A DNA stretch of 64,000 nt from an uncultured Alphaproteobacteria bacterium. Lineage in GTDB: Bacteria > Pseudomonadota > Alphaproteobacteria > Methylaequorales > Methylaequoraceae. Positions 46,313 through 54,447 of this stretch are shown piece after piece. Location of the stretch: assembly GCA_902617375.1 (NCBI GenBank), contig CACMWI010000001.1, positions 1 to 64,000 of the forward strand. Direction: 5' to 3'. Every line of letters begins with the position of its first letter. Position 1 is the stretch's first letter. A program made the translations under genes and the position numbers. Under the pieces are notes generated by a model that did not search any database, was not told the DNA's origin, and worked only from the letters and a program-made list of their open reading frames with translations.

Positions 46313-47688
46313 TTTTTTTGCGTTGATTTTAATTTTGGGCGCTTTTTCAAACTAACTTTTTTTACTTTTGATGCAACACCCCATTTTAATTCATTATCTT
46401 GATCGTAATTTTTACCAAGTTGCCATGCAATTTGTGCTCTAGCAAGCTCTACACCTAGATAAAAAGCATGGCTAGCATCATTTTCAACTTTAAGCTTATC
46501 ATAAAAATCAAATGGATCAATTTTAACTAAATGAGTTTCGGAATTAAATATATTTATGCCATCCTCACCTACATAAATTCTAAAATTTTTATCTTTAATA
46601 AAACTTCTTATTTCTTTGATCTCTTTTTTTGATTTTCTTGAAGGTTTTCTCTCAGCCATTCCCATAAGACTGTTATCTATTCTAAACGGCAACCGTTTAT
46701 TTTGTTTTGAAAAGTGCATTATTTTTCTTGCGGCATCAGTTTCTTTAATTGAATTTTTACAATGACCACTTACTTGAACCACAAGAACAGCATCGATAGA
46801 TAATTCTGAAACCAATCCCATCAATGTAGCATTTACCCCTGCTGAATCACTGTCAGTAAGTTCCGTTAAATTTCCTGTTCCCATGAAAATTTTAATTTTA
46901 GGATAATTTTCCCTTAACTTAATATATCGCATAATAGATTCGGCAAAACCGTAATGAATTGGATCAAGAATTGGATCTGCGAAAAAAGATCTTTTATTAA
47001 CTTCTAATTTTTTAATCGTTCGTTCCAGGGACCTCAAATCTCCTGGGTTAGAAGGAATTACTACTGGAACACTTTTAATTTCATCTAAAATATGAAGATT
47101 TTTTTCATTAACACTTAAAATGAAATCTGCACCAGATTTAGCACCTCGAATCAATTCTTCCGAATTTGCTGAATCTACAGATACTTTTAATCCATCACAC
47201 TTCAGTGCTTTTATTGTGTCTTCTAGATGATCAAATTTGGTATCAGGCATGCAACCAAGATCTATAACATTAGCTCCTTGCTTTTTATAATCTTTAGCAA
47301 CTTGTATTATTTTTCTAATACTCATATCTGCAGCATCAACAATTTCTGCAAATATTTCACATTCATATTCTAGTAATTCATTATCTGGTTTTTTTAGGCC
47401 AAAATAATCAGGTAAATGGCTTATGTCATCTGGCCCCCTTTCTACAGGAATATTAAAATATCTGCTAAGTTTTTTTAGATCACCTCTAAATTTCCCAGGA
47501 ACAATAATTCTGTCTGCATTTTGTTCTTTGTCTAACCTTCTCATGATAATGTTTTCAGACATTAAAGCTGCAACGTTAACCCCAATCTGGTTAATTTTAT
47601 ATCTAAACTCAGGTTTCATCGAAGATAAGATTCTTTTCAATTGTCTTTCAGCAAGTTTTCCTGTCAGGAATAAGATTTTTTCAGACAT
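46309..47688 (-). CDS. Dihydropteroate synthase-related protein of the H4MPT cluster
   Basis: A 459-residue protein with an N-terminal domain (about 1-115, starting EKILFLTGKLAERQLKRIL) and a TIM-barrel DHPS-like domain. The latter contains GANVIDLGCMPD near residue 142, GLKVSVDSANSEELIRGAKSGADFILSVNEKN, FFADPILDPIHYGF, FMGTGNLTELTDSDSAGVNA, and RIDNSLMGMAERKP. It fits the DHPS-related family in methanogens and methylotrophs that is thought to join the pterin to the ribofuranosylaniline part of H4MPT. This role is likely but not proven for this protein. It overlaps the flavoprotein gene by 25 nt. Confidence 0.82.
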   Translation of the reverse strand: MSEKILFLTGKLAERQLKRILSSMKPEFRYKINQIGVNVAALMSENIIMRRLDKEQNADRIIVPGKFRGDLKKLSRYFNIPVERGPDDISHLPDYFGLKKPDNELLEYECEIFAEIVDAADMSIRKIIQVAKDYKKQGANVIDLGCMPDTKFDHLEDTIKALKCDGLKVSVDSANSEELIRGAKSGADFILSVNEKNLHILDEIKSVPVVIPSNPGDLRSLERTIKKLEVNKRSFFADPILDPIHYGFAESIMRYIKLRENYPKIKIFMGTGNLTELTDSDSAGVNATLMGLVSELSIDAVLVVQVSGHCKNSIKETDAARKIMHFSKQNKRLPFRIDNSLMGMAERKPSRKSKKEIKEIRSFIKDKNFRIYVGEDGINIFNSETHLVKIDPFDFYDKLKVENDASHAFYLGVELARAQIAWQLGKNYDQDNELKWGVASKVKKVSLKKRPKLKSTQKK

Positions 47689-48221
47689 TTTTTTCTTTCA
47701 ATTATTTCTGACTCAAGCTCTTTAAAACTCATAACAACTTTTGTAATAGAAAATTTCTTTAATTTCTCAACATTTTCTAAATCGATAGCTCGAGGAAATA
47801 CGTCTACAAGACCACTAGGTGCCATTGTTTTTAATTCCGGAGCGGTATCACATGGAAAAAAAATACAATTAACGTTGCATTTTCCTGACTGTGCAAAAAT
47901 ATTAGTTGCAAGGGTGTCTGAAATACCATAAACACATTTTGCTACTGTGTTACTAGATGTAGGAGCCATAACAAGAGTATGATATGTTCCCTTGTAAAAA
48001 TTTCCAACAGATGCCGAACTAGCAGAATTATCTTGGTAAACTTTAACGCTCTTTGACACTTTGCCCTTTTTTTTATACATAACTAAAACTTCTTCTGCTG
48101 CTTTAGAAATAAATAAATCTACTTTTTCTAAATTGTTTATTAGATCTATTGTTTCAGAGAAGAAATGTCCTGACCCTGTTAAAACCCAAGCCCATCTTTT
48201 TTCAATTTTTTTGTTCATCAA
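47664..48221 (-). CDS. Dihydromethanopterin reductase-type flavoprotein (AfpA/DmrB-like)
   Basis: A 185-residue flavoprotein of the FMN-binding phosphopantothenoylcysteine decarboxylase-like fold. It has the N-terminal RWAWVLTGSGHFFSETIDLI, FISKAAEEVLVMY near 36, YHTLVMAPTSSNTVAKCVYGISDTLATNIFAQ (flavin site) and the Cys pair NVNCIFFPCDTAPE. Such proteins (COG1036) act as dihydromethanopterin reductase in archaea and methylotrophs, giving H4MPT. Met2 is also a possible start. It sits between the pteroate-synthase-like gene and the amino acid kinase gene, overlapping both. Confidence 0.82.
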   Translation of the reverse strand: MMNKKIEKRWAWVLTGSGHFFSETIDLINNLEKVDLFISKAAEEVLVMYKKKGKVSKSVKVYQDNSASSASVGNFYKGTYHTLVMAPTSSNTVAKCVYGISDTLATNIFAQSGKCNVNCIFFPCDTAPELKTMAPSGLVDVFPRAIDLENVEKLKKFSITKVVMSFKELESEIIERKKCLKKSYS

Positions 48222-48829
48222 AGTTTAACCTCATTTAATTCTAAAAAAAGTTCTCTGAAAGTGTCAGAAGCTCCAATTAAATTTATTATTTCTTGTCCGA
48301 TAATTTTTATGTTTGATGACTTAATCAAATACTTGTCAACGTTTTTATCCAACACTCCATTATCTTGAAGATATTTTAATTTATATTTTTTTTTTTCAAA
48401 GGTTAAAGATTTTACATAAAGCAATCCTAATGAATTAATTTTGCTGTGAAGCCAAGCAGCAACTGAATCAGATGTTGATTCCCAATTTTTTATAAAAGTG
48501 GAATCGTTTTTTAAAATCATAGAAGGAAGCCAAATTTTTAACATTTTATTTGAGAATCCCAGGGATTCAATGTCATCAACTAAACAAATATTTTTATCGA
48601 TTTCTTTTAAAAGATGCGAAAATAATTCTGTAGCTTTCAATGCAATATAATTACCTGTTTTCTCAGACATTCTTTTACTTTCATAAACTAATCTGACTGA
48701 ATCTGAAAACACCCCTCCTCCACTAACGATGATAATATTGTCTTTGTTAGATAATCTTTGAAGATTCTTAATTAAATTGCTTAAATTGGGGTTATTTATC
48801 CAACTACCACCTATTTTTACAATCCACAT
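48218..48829 (-). CDS. MfnE-like amino acid kinase family protein (Orf21-like)
   Basis: A 203-residue kinase of the aspartokinase/uridylate kinase fold. It has the N-terminal WIVKIGGSWINN, the nucleotide-binding IIVSGGGVFSDSVRLVYE near residue 35, and WESTSDSVAAWLHSKINSLGLLYVKSL near 120. In methanogens MfnE phosphorylates 5-(aminomethyl)furan-3-ylmethyl phosphate in methanofuran synthesis; the bacterial homologue is expected to do the same. It overlaps the flavoprotein gene by 4 nt. Confidence 0.83.
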   Translation of the reverse strand: MWIVKIGGSWINNPNLSNLIKNLQRLSNKDNIIIVSGGGVFSDSVRLVYESKRMSEKTGNYIALKATELFSHLLKEIDKNICLVDDIESLGFSNKMLKIWLPSMILKNDSTFIKNWESTSDSVAAWLHSKINSLGLLYVKSLTFEKKKYKLKYLQDNGVLDKNVDKYLIKSSNIKIIGQEIINLIGASDTFRELFLELNEVKL

Positions 48830-48848
48830 AATGTTTTTTGAAATGGAG

Positions 48849-49343
48849 TTATTTTTTTTTTATTTTTTCTATATTAGTCCTAGTAGATTTTCTTACTAAA
48901 TGGTCTCTTTTACTTCTAACTAGTTCAATGCCCACACTCTTTGTTTCAGAAAAAACATCTAACTTTTCCAGTTTCATCCATACTGACATAATCCTTGATT
49001 CTTCAAAACACATATCCATAATTTTTTCACCAAGGGTTTCCAGCAGTTCAATATGTCCCTTCGAAATTATATTTTTTAATTTTTTTATGATCTGCTCGTA
49101 TGAAACAACATTATTTATATTCTCATCGACTTTATCTAAATTGTCGAGGGCTTGAATAGATAAAGAAATAGAAACTCTTTGTTTTTTTACTTTCTCATGT
49201 TCATGAATTCCGATCGATACCATAAGAACAAGTTCGTTGATTTGAACTTGATACGTTCCTTTTTTATCTGCAAGAAAATCTTGGTCAGATGGTACCCAAG
49301 AACCTGTTGAAATAACTGAAATATTTTTGTATTTATTTGACAT
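48849..49343 (-). CDS. folB: Dihydroneopterin aldolase-like protein (FolB family)
   Basis: A 164-residue T-fold protein. The core (about 33-150) has QVQINELVLMVSIGIHEHEKVKKQRVSISLSI, DENINNVVSYEQIIKKLKNII, HIELLETLGEKIMDMCFEE and a conserved C-terminal KL...VGIEL. This is the DHNA signature. An N-terminal extension of about 28 residues is unusual. Within the H4MPT island it is more likely to act in methanopterin than in folate synthesis; a folate role cannot be excluded. It is first in the minus-strand run folB-mfnE-like-flavoprotein-DHPS-like-DUF447-mfnB. Confidence 0.85.
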   Translation of the reverse strand: MSNKYKNISVISTGSWVPSDQDFLADKKGTYQVQINELVLMVSIGIHEHEKVKKQRVSISLSIQALDNLDKVDENINNVVSYEQIIKKLKNIISKGHIELLETLGEKIMDMCFEESRIMSVWMKLEKLDVFSETKSVGIELVRSKRDHLVRKSTRTNIEKIKKK

Positions 49344-49395
49344 AAGTAAAATCTTTATTGAAAATCATACAATTATAGATCATAAATATAACGTA

Positions 49396-50229
49396 ATGAT
49401 AAATAATAACAAATTAAATTCTTCAAATAGTCTATCAGTTATTTTATTGGTATTTTTTTGTTTATTGTCAAATCTCTCTTTTGCAGCTGACAGTGATGCC
49501 AATCCAGACGATTTCTCAAATGCTGAAAATGCTGAAGAAAAAAGAGCTAAATGGGGAACAGAGGAATTTAAACTTGAGCTGATTAAAGAAATGTCAAGTG
49601 CAAATATCGCACTTTTCATAGATGAACATCTAAAAACTATTACAGAACCCTCAAGAATATTTTACAAATTTCAGAAGGAATCCACTAGAGAAGATAATTT
49701 TGTTGGTAATGTTGTTTTAAATATCGTTAAAATTGATGATGATAACACGAAACACATTACTTTTAGATATCTCAAAGGAAGAAATAAAGTAAGATTCCCT
49801 CCTCAGATAGGTGCTAAAGGAAACCCAGTTTTTATGCTTTTTTTTGAGAGAGACTCAAGAGATATGCAAAGATTGACTGGGGGCAATGCTCTCTTTTTTC
49901 GGAGCAGAATACGACACACAATTGCAGCTACTGATGTAAAAGACATTAAAATTAACTACAACAATCAGGAAATCGCAGCCAAAGAAATTGCCTTCCAGCC
50001 ATTTACTAAAACTGAATTAAAAAACCGAGTTTCTAGATACAAGACAAAAAAATTTATTATCACAATGTCCGAAGAAATTCCTGGTGTTATTTTTAAAATT
50101 GAAGCCTTTATCAAGGATTTGGAAAACCCAGATGATATGGTTAAAGAGATACTTGAGTTTCAGGGCATTAGAACTAACAAAGAACTTAGAGAAGAATATA
50201 AACAAAGAAAGGATAAAAATAAATCATGA
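49396..50229 (+). CDS. Secreted protein of unknown function near xoxF
   Basis: The 277-residue protein starts at ATG 49396; a frame extension to 49327 is rejected because the signal peptide starts here. The signal peptide has the hydrophobic core SVILLVFFCLLSNLSFAA. The mature part is hydrophilic, begins with an Asp/Asn-rich linker, and has no Cys or heme motif after the signal region. Segments such as NALFFRSRIRHTI and FQPFTKTELKNRVSRYK may be conserved, but I recognise no family. It is co-directional with and overlaps the next small secreted protein by 4 nt. Its neighbours (xoxF block, H4MPT island) suggest a periplasmic role in methanol oxidation. Confidence 0.7.
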   Translation: MINNNKLNSSNSLSVILLVFFCLLSNLSFAADSDANPDDFSNAENAEEKRAKWGTEEFKLELIKEMSSANIALFIDEHLKTITEPSRIFYKFQKESTREDNFVGNVVLNIVKIDDDNTKHITFRYLKGRNKVRFPPQIGAKGNPVFMLFFERDSRDMQRLTGGNALFFRSRIRHTIAATDVKDIKINYNNQEIAAKEIAFQPFTKTELKNRVSRYKTKKFIITMSEEIPGVIFKIEAFIKDLENPDDMVKEILEFQGIRTNKELREEYKQRKDKNKS

Positions 50230-50567
50230 TAAATAAATTATTAATTTCAATCAGTTTAATCCTAGCAACATTATTGTTTAATAAATCCCATTCAAATGAT
50301 TTCCCAACGCTAGCACGGTCTGAATTTGTGTTTGCATGCATGTCTTCAAATGCCTCGAATAGAGATTTTATGGCAAAGTGTTCATGTGCAATTGATGAAA
50401 TTGCTAAAAGGATGACTTTTAAAGAATACGCGCAAGCTGAAGCCATTGCAAGACTCTGGGAAGGAAACAGTCCCAGAGAAGAAGCTTTTAAAAGTGTTGG
50501 ACTTTCAAAAGATAGGATGCAAAAGCTGTTCAGAGCTCAAGCTGCTTCTGAATTAGAGTGTTTTTAA
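50226..50567 (+). CDS. Small secreted Cys-containing protein, unknown function
   Basis: A 113-residue protein with a signal peptide (LLISISLILATLLFNKSHS) and a mature helical part of about 90 residues. Four Cys are seen in the mature part: FACMSSN, KCSCAIDEIA and the C-terminal ECF. The C-x-C pattern and the terminal Cys could form two disulfides in the periplasm. It overlaps the preceding unknown secreted protein by 4 nt. No family is recognised, and no cofactor motif is seen. Confidence 0.7.
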   Translation: MINKLLISISLILATLLFNKSHSNDFPTLARSEFVFACMSSNASNRDFMAKCSCAIDEIAKRMTFKEYAQAEAIARLWEGNSPREEAFKSVGLSKDRMQKLFRAQAASELECF

Positions 50568-50587
50568 TTATTTTTTGCTAAAATTTG

Positions 50588-51406
50588 TTAGAAAGAAAAT
50601 TCTTTTGAAAAACTTTGTCCTTCACTGTCATTGACTTTTACTGTCAGTGAACCGCCAGTATTTAAATAGTTAAAGGTAAAAGAGGGATCTTCTGAAAGAG
50701 AAATATCAGGTGAAGCTTCAAAAATTAAGTCACCATCCTGCTCTACTCTTACAAAATTTATGAAATGTGCTGGTATCTCCGAGCGAGTCAGTTGGTTGAA
50801 CTGTAACCCAGAAAAGTTTGGATGACTTATTAAAAATTTAGCTTTATTTAATTTATTAGTCGCTTCACTTGTTTTTAAAAATTTCATTTTCATTTTTCCT
50901 AATCGAGCCATGACAGAATCCATGTCAGCAAGACTTGGTGCTGAACAACCTCCAGCAGCTTTAACAAAATTAGAAACCATATACTTTTCTCCTTTGTTAT
51001 TTTCAGCGATGGCTCTGACATATGTATATTTGTCAATGCGAACTCTTGTTGAAAAACTTGCATTACCAACTTTAGGACTAAATTCAAATTTACCGACTAT
51101 TGGTGATGGATTTTCATCAATAACAATTGTTAGATGTTTTATATAATCATTAGGTAATTGATCTTTTAGAAAGTTTATTGAAATTGGGACAATTGCTGCG
51201 TCTAAAGCTCTGTAGGGTGTGTCTAGAACCATAAGGTCTGAACCATCCCTAATTTTAACACCATCATCATATAATAACCCTTTTACGTTTTGTTCCCACG
51301 TCACGGGTTCAGGTTTTTTATCATTTGCAAATACAAAAGTAATTGAAAAAAATAAAAATAAAAAAATTAACTTATTATTTATTGCATTCATAAGATTAAT
51401 ATACAC
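50588..51406 (-). CDS. Quinoprotein dehydrogenase-associated SoxYZ-like carrier
   Basis: A 272-residue exported protein (signal ending near FVFANDKKPEP). The first domain resembles SoxY, with DGSDLMVLDTPYRALDAAIVPISINF near residue 55 and the GGCSAPSL motif holding a Cys. The second resembles SoxZ: HPNFSGLQFNQLTRSEIPAHFINFVRVEQDG. Fused SoxYZ-like proteins are found near PQQ-dependent alcohol dehydrogenases; whether they carry sulfur or help the dehydrogenase is unknown. In Sox carriers the Cys is in a C-terminal GGCGG arm; here GGC is internal. It is divergent from xoxF. Confidence 0.85.
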   Translation of the reverse strand: MYINLMNAINNKLIFLFLFFSITFVFANDKKPEPVTWEQNVKGLLYDDGVKIRDGSDLMVLDTPYRALDAAIVPISINFLKDQLPNDYIKHLTIVIDENPSPIVGKFEFSPKVGNASFSTRVRIDKYTYVRAIAENNKGEKYMVSNFVKAAGGCSAPSLADMDSVMARLGKMKMKFLKTSEATNKLNKAKFLISHPNFSGLQFNQLTRSEIPAHFINFVRVEQDGDLIFEASPDISLSEDPSFTFNYLNTGGSLTVKVNDSEGQSFSKEFSF

Positions 51407-51833
51407 ATAATAGCTAGATATTTAAGAGTTTTTTTGCATAAATCGTTGTAAAATGCAGTTCAATAAAATAACCAAATTTTTTACGTATGTAAGTTATTGA
51501 TTTAATTTAGTTTTTTTGGATTCTGAACAAAAGTTAATTTAAACATTCATCTAACGTTCATTTACTACATTTTTTTTTGGACTTATCCACAACTTTTTTG
51601 CAAGACAAATTCAACCCTAACCCATTGATTTTATTATTAAAATAACATATCCGTGTTCTTCACCTTATTTTGTTCATGTTACATTCATATTTTTTTCTTG
51701 AATTTACGATATTCAGACATAATATAATGAGGTGGGAGGAAATCAAATAACTAACGATTTTTGTTTGTTTTTGATTCCGATCAATAACCGGGCAATCGCC
51801 CAAATATTAATCGTAATAAAGGAGAAATACTTT
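51407..51833 (+). promoter_or_regulatory. xoxF upstream region with candidate promoter and leader hairpin
   Basis: This 427-nt intergenic stretch separates the SoxYZ-like gene and xoxF. A promoter candidate is TTGAAT (51698-51703) with TAATAT after 16 bp (51720-51725) or TATAAT after 19 bp (51723-51728). It would give a leader of about 100 nt. Within it a small hairpin, GGGC AATC GCCC, lies at 51790-51801, followed by a strong ribosome-binding site AAAGGAG at 51818-51824. The part from 51420 to 51690 is AT-rich with T-runs; I see no ORF or clear repeats in it. Confidence 0.5.
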
Positions 51834-53666
51834 ATGAGTATTTTGAAAAAAAGCATCATTGCTTCAGCTGCTTTAGCTCTTCCATTTGCTGTAAGTGCTA
51901 ACTCAAAGCTTGAGAAAATGATGAAAGATCCGGGACAATGGGTACAACAGTCTGGCGATTACGCTGGTCACCGTTTCTCAAACCTTGATCAAATCAACAA
52001 AAGTAACGTTGGTAGCTTAAAAGTCGCTTGGACTTTTTCTACTGGTGTACTTAGAGGTCACGAAGGTGGTCCACTAGTAATTGGTGATGTAATGTACGTT
52101 CACACTGCAATTCCAAACATAGTGTACGCTTTAGATCTTAATGATAACCAAAGAATCATGTGGAAATACAACCCTGTAAAAGGTGGTAAGTATCCAGGTG
52201 GTGAAACTATGGATAGAGTTATTTCAGTTATGTGCTGCGATAACGTAAACCGTGGTGTTAACTATCACCCTAATGGAACTATCGTTCTACATGCTGCTGA
52301 TACTTCAGTAATTGCGTTAGACGCTAAAACTGGTAAAGAGAAGTGGATTACAACTAACCTACACTCTGGTACTGGTAAATATGGTGTCTCTGCTTCTACT
52401 GGTTCAGGTCAACCATTCATCATCAAAGATATGGTAGGTGTTGGTTGTTCTGGTGCTGAATTCGGTGTGAGATGTAACTGGACACAGTACGATATCAACA
52501 GTGGTAAGAGACTTTGGAGAGCTTACAGCATGGGTCCAGATAAGGACATGCTAGTTGATCCAAACAAAACTACTTCTATGTTAAAGCCAATTGGTAAAGA
52601 TTCTTCATTGAAAACTTGGCCTGGTGATGCATGGAAAATTGGTGGTGGTTCAATTTGGGGTTTCTACGGTTATGACTCTAAATTAAACACTTTGTACTAC
52701 GGTACAGGTAACCCATCAACATGGAACCCAGTTGTACGTCCTGGTGACAACAAATGGTCTATGACAATTATGGCTCGTAACCCTGATAACGGTATGGCTA
52801 AGTGGTTATACCAAATGACTCCTTACGATGAGTGGGATTACGACGGTGTTAACGAGATGATTCTTGTTGACATGAAAGTAAAAGGTAAAAACCGTCAAGC
52901 ACTTGTACACTTTGACAGAAACGGTTTTGCTTACACAATGGATAGAGCTTCTGGTGAGCTATTAGTTGCCGAGAAGTATGATCCAGCTGTGAACTGGGCA
53001 ACTCACGTTGACATGAAAACAGGTCGTCCACAAGTGGTAGACAGATATTCAACTGCACACCAAGGTGAAGATGTTAACACTACTAACATCTGCCCAGCGG
53101 CTCTAGGTACTAAAGACCAACAGCCTGCTGCTTACGATAGACTATCTGGATTGTTCATGGTTCCAACAAACCACGTTTGCATGGACTACGAACCATTCAA
53201 AGTAGACTACGTTGCTGGTAACGCTTATGTTGGTGCTACATTATCTATGTACCCAGCTCCAGGCGGAACACACCTAGGTAACTTCATTGCATGGGATGCT
53301 GACAAAGGTAAGATCGCATGGTCTAACCCTGAGCCTTTCTCTGTATGGAGTGGTGCATTAGCTACAGCTGGTGGAATTACATTCTACGGTACGTTAGAAG
53401 GATACGCTAAAGCTGTTGAAAGTAAAACTGGTAAAGAACTATTCTCGTTCAAAACACCTTCTGGTATTATCGGTAACTTCATGGCTTACTCTCATAAAGG
53501 TAAGCAATATGTAGGTATCTTATCAGGTGTTGGTGGTTGGGCTGGAATCGGTCTTGCTGCTGGTCTTACTGACCCAACTGCAGGTTTAGGTGCTGTTGGT
53601 GCATACTCTGCACTAAGTAACCACACTGCATTAGGTGGCGTATTAACTGTCTTCGCTTTACCGTAG
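51834..53666 (+). CDS. xoxF: Lanthanide-type PQQ methanol dehydrogenase XoxF
   Basis: A periplasmic PQQ quinoprotein that oxidises methanol. From ATG 51834, with a good ribosome-binding site, it is 610 residues with signal peptide ([15 protein letters not shown]). A longer frame from 51732 lacks support. Vicinal Cys134-Cys135 (MCCDN) form the disulfide over PQQ. The motif [10 protein letters not shown] places the catalytic Asp335 with a second Asp337 two residues later; this extra Asp ligates the lanthanide and is Ala in calcium MxaF. Beta-propeller segments such as [15 protein letters not shown] and [17 protein letters not shown] recur. Its codons are strongly optimised and more GC-rich than the neighbours. 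No mxaF, mxaI or mxa genes are in the window. xoxG and xoxJ follow. Confidence 0.97.
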   Translation: MSILKKSIIASAALALPFAVSANSKLEKMMKDPGQWVQQSGDYAGHRFSNLDQINKSNVGSLKVAWTFSTGVLRGHEGGPLVIGDVMYVHTAIPNIVYALDLNDNQRIMWKYNPVKGGKYPGGETMDRVISVMCCDNVNRGVNYHPNGTIVLHAADTSVIALDAKTGKEKWITTNLHSGTGKYGVSASTGSGQPFIIKDMVGVGCSGAEFGVRCNWTQYDINSGKRLWRAYSMGPDKDMLVDPNKTTSMLKPIGKDSSLKTWPGDAWKIGGGSIWGFYGYDSKLNTLYYGTGNPSTWNPVVRPGDNKWSMTIMARNPDNGMAKWLYQMTPYDEWDYDGVNEMILVDMKVKGKNRQALVHFDRNGFAYTMDRASGELLVAEKYDPAVNWATHVDMKTGRPQVVDRYSTAHQGEDVNTTNICPAALGTKDQQPAAYDRLSGLFMVPTNHVCMDYEPFKVDYVAGNAYVGATLSMYPAPGGTHLGNFIAWDADKGKIAWSNPEPFSVWSGALATAGGITFYGTLEGYAKAVESKTGKELFSFKTPSGIIGNFMAYSHKGKQYVGILSGVGGWAGIGLAAGLTDPTAGLGAVGAYSALSNHTALGGVLTVFALP

Positions 53667-53689
53667 TAGCGTAAACAGTATTTAAAAGA

Positions 53690-53719
53690 AGCCCGGCTTT
53701 TTAGTCGGGCTTTTTTTTT
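53690..53719 (+). terminator. Terminator after xoxF
   Basis: AGCCCGG, loop CTTTTTAG, TCGGGCT (one G-U pair), followed by nine T. It lies about 24 nt after the xoxF stop and separates it from xoxG, so the two genes may have different transcript levels. Confidence 0.92.
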
Positions 53720-53809
53720 GAAAAAAATTTTTTAAATTTCTTGAGATTTTGATATAATTTACAATATAAATAGTAACTATTTTTTTAATGATTAATTAGG
53801 ACTTGAAAT

Positions 53810-54424
53810 ATGAACTTTAAACTTAACAAATATGCTTTAGTTGCATCGCTAGTCGTAGGATTTAGTGCTAAAGCGATCCCAACACCAGAAGCAGTTGAAC
53901 CTGCTTTCGATAAAGACGACAACCCAACTTATGTTATTAAATATGGTAAGGGTGACAGATTAAAAGAAGATGGTACTCCTCTAAATCTAATCCAAATTAA
54001 CTGTAAAGGCAAAGCAGTTGATATGGTATCAGAAGATGACTTAGAAGAGTGCAGAGGTGACGATAGCTTGGTTGAAATGCAATATGGTTGGATGGATTTT
54101 GCAACTTATAAAGGATGGAGAGCTTACCATGCGGAATGTCATGTATGTCACGGGCCTGATGCAATGGGAAGTACTTACGCTCCTTCTTTAATGGTATCGG
54201 TTACACAAGGCTTATCATATGACGATTTCTTTAACGTAATTATGAATGGAAGAGGCGAAGATGAAGGTGCACAAAAAGGTAATGTGATGCCTGCTTATGG
54301 TGCAAATACAAATGTTGCTCCACACGTTGAAGACATATTTCGCTATGTTAAAGCAAGAGCTGACGGTAAAATAAGACGTGGAGTTAGACTACCAAAGCTT
54401 CCAAAATTTAAAGAAGTTGATTAA
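53810..54424 (+). CDS. xoxG: Cytochrome c of methanol oxidation, XoxG type
   Basis: The presumed electron acceptor of XoxF in the periplasm. The 204-residue protein has a short signal peptide (YALVASLVVGFSAKA) and a single heme c motif ECHVCHG (Cys110, Cys113, His114). A likely axial Met lies in GNVMPAYG near residue 162. Two further Cys (INCKGKA and LEECRGD) lie upstream of the heme, as in the methanol-metabolism-related four-Cys cytochrome family. Its place between xoxF and xoxJ supports the call. Confidence 0.92.
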   Translation: MNFKLNKYALVASLVVGFSAKAIPTPEAVEPAFDKDDNPTYVIKYGKGDRLKEDGTPLNLIQINCKGKAVDMVSEDDLEECRGDDSLVEMQYGWMDFATYKGWRAYHAECHVCHGPDAMGSTYAPSLMVSVTQGLSYDDFFNVIMNGRGEDEGAQKGNVMPAYGANTNVAPHVEDIFRYVKARADGKIRRGVRLPKLPKFKEVD

Positions 54425-54447
54425 ATTCAATTTTACTTAAATTTCAA

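Noticed and set aside
49327-49395. N-terminal extension of the secreted protein upstream of ATG 49396
   Set aside because: It would place 23 polar and mixed residues before a clear signal peptide and overlaps the folB start region.
50186-50446. Minus-strand ORF across the junction of the two secreted proteins
   Set aside because: Antisense to two genes with clear signal peptides and a typical 4-nt coupling overlap; no motif of its own.
51732-51833. 34-codon extension of xoxF
   Set aside because: The ATG at 51834 has a strong ribosome-binding site and begins a regular signal peptide; the extension covers promoter and leader sequence.
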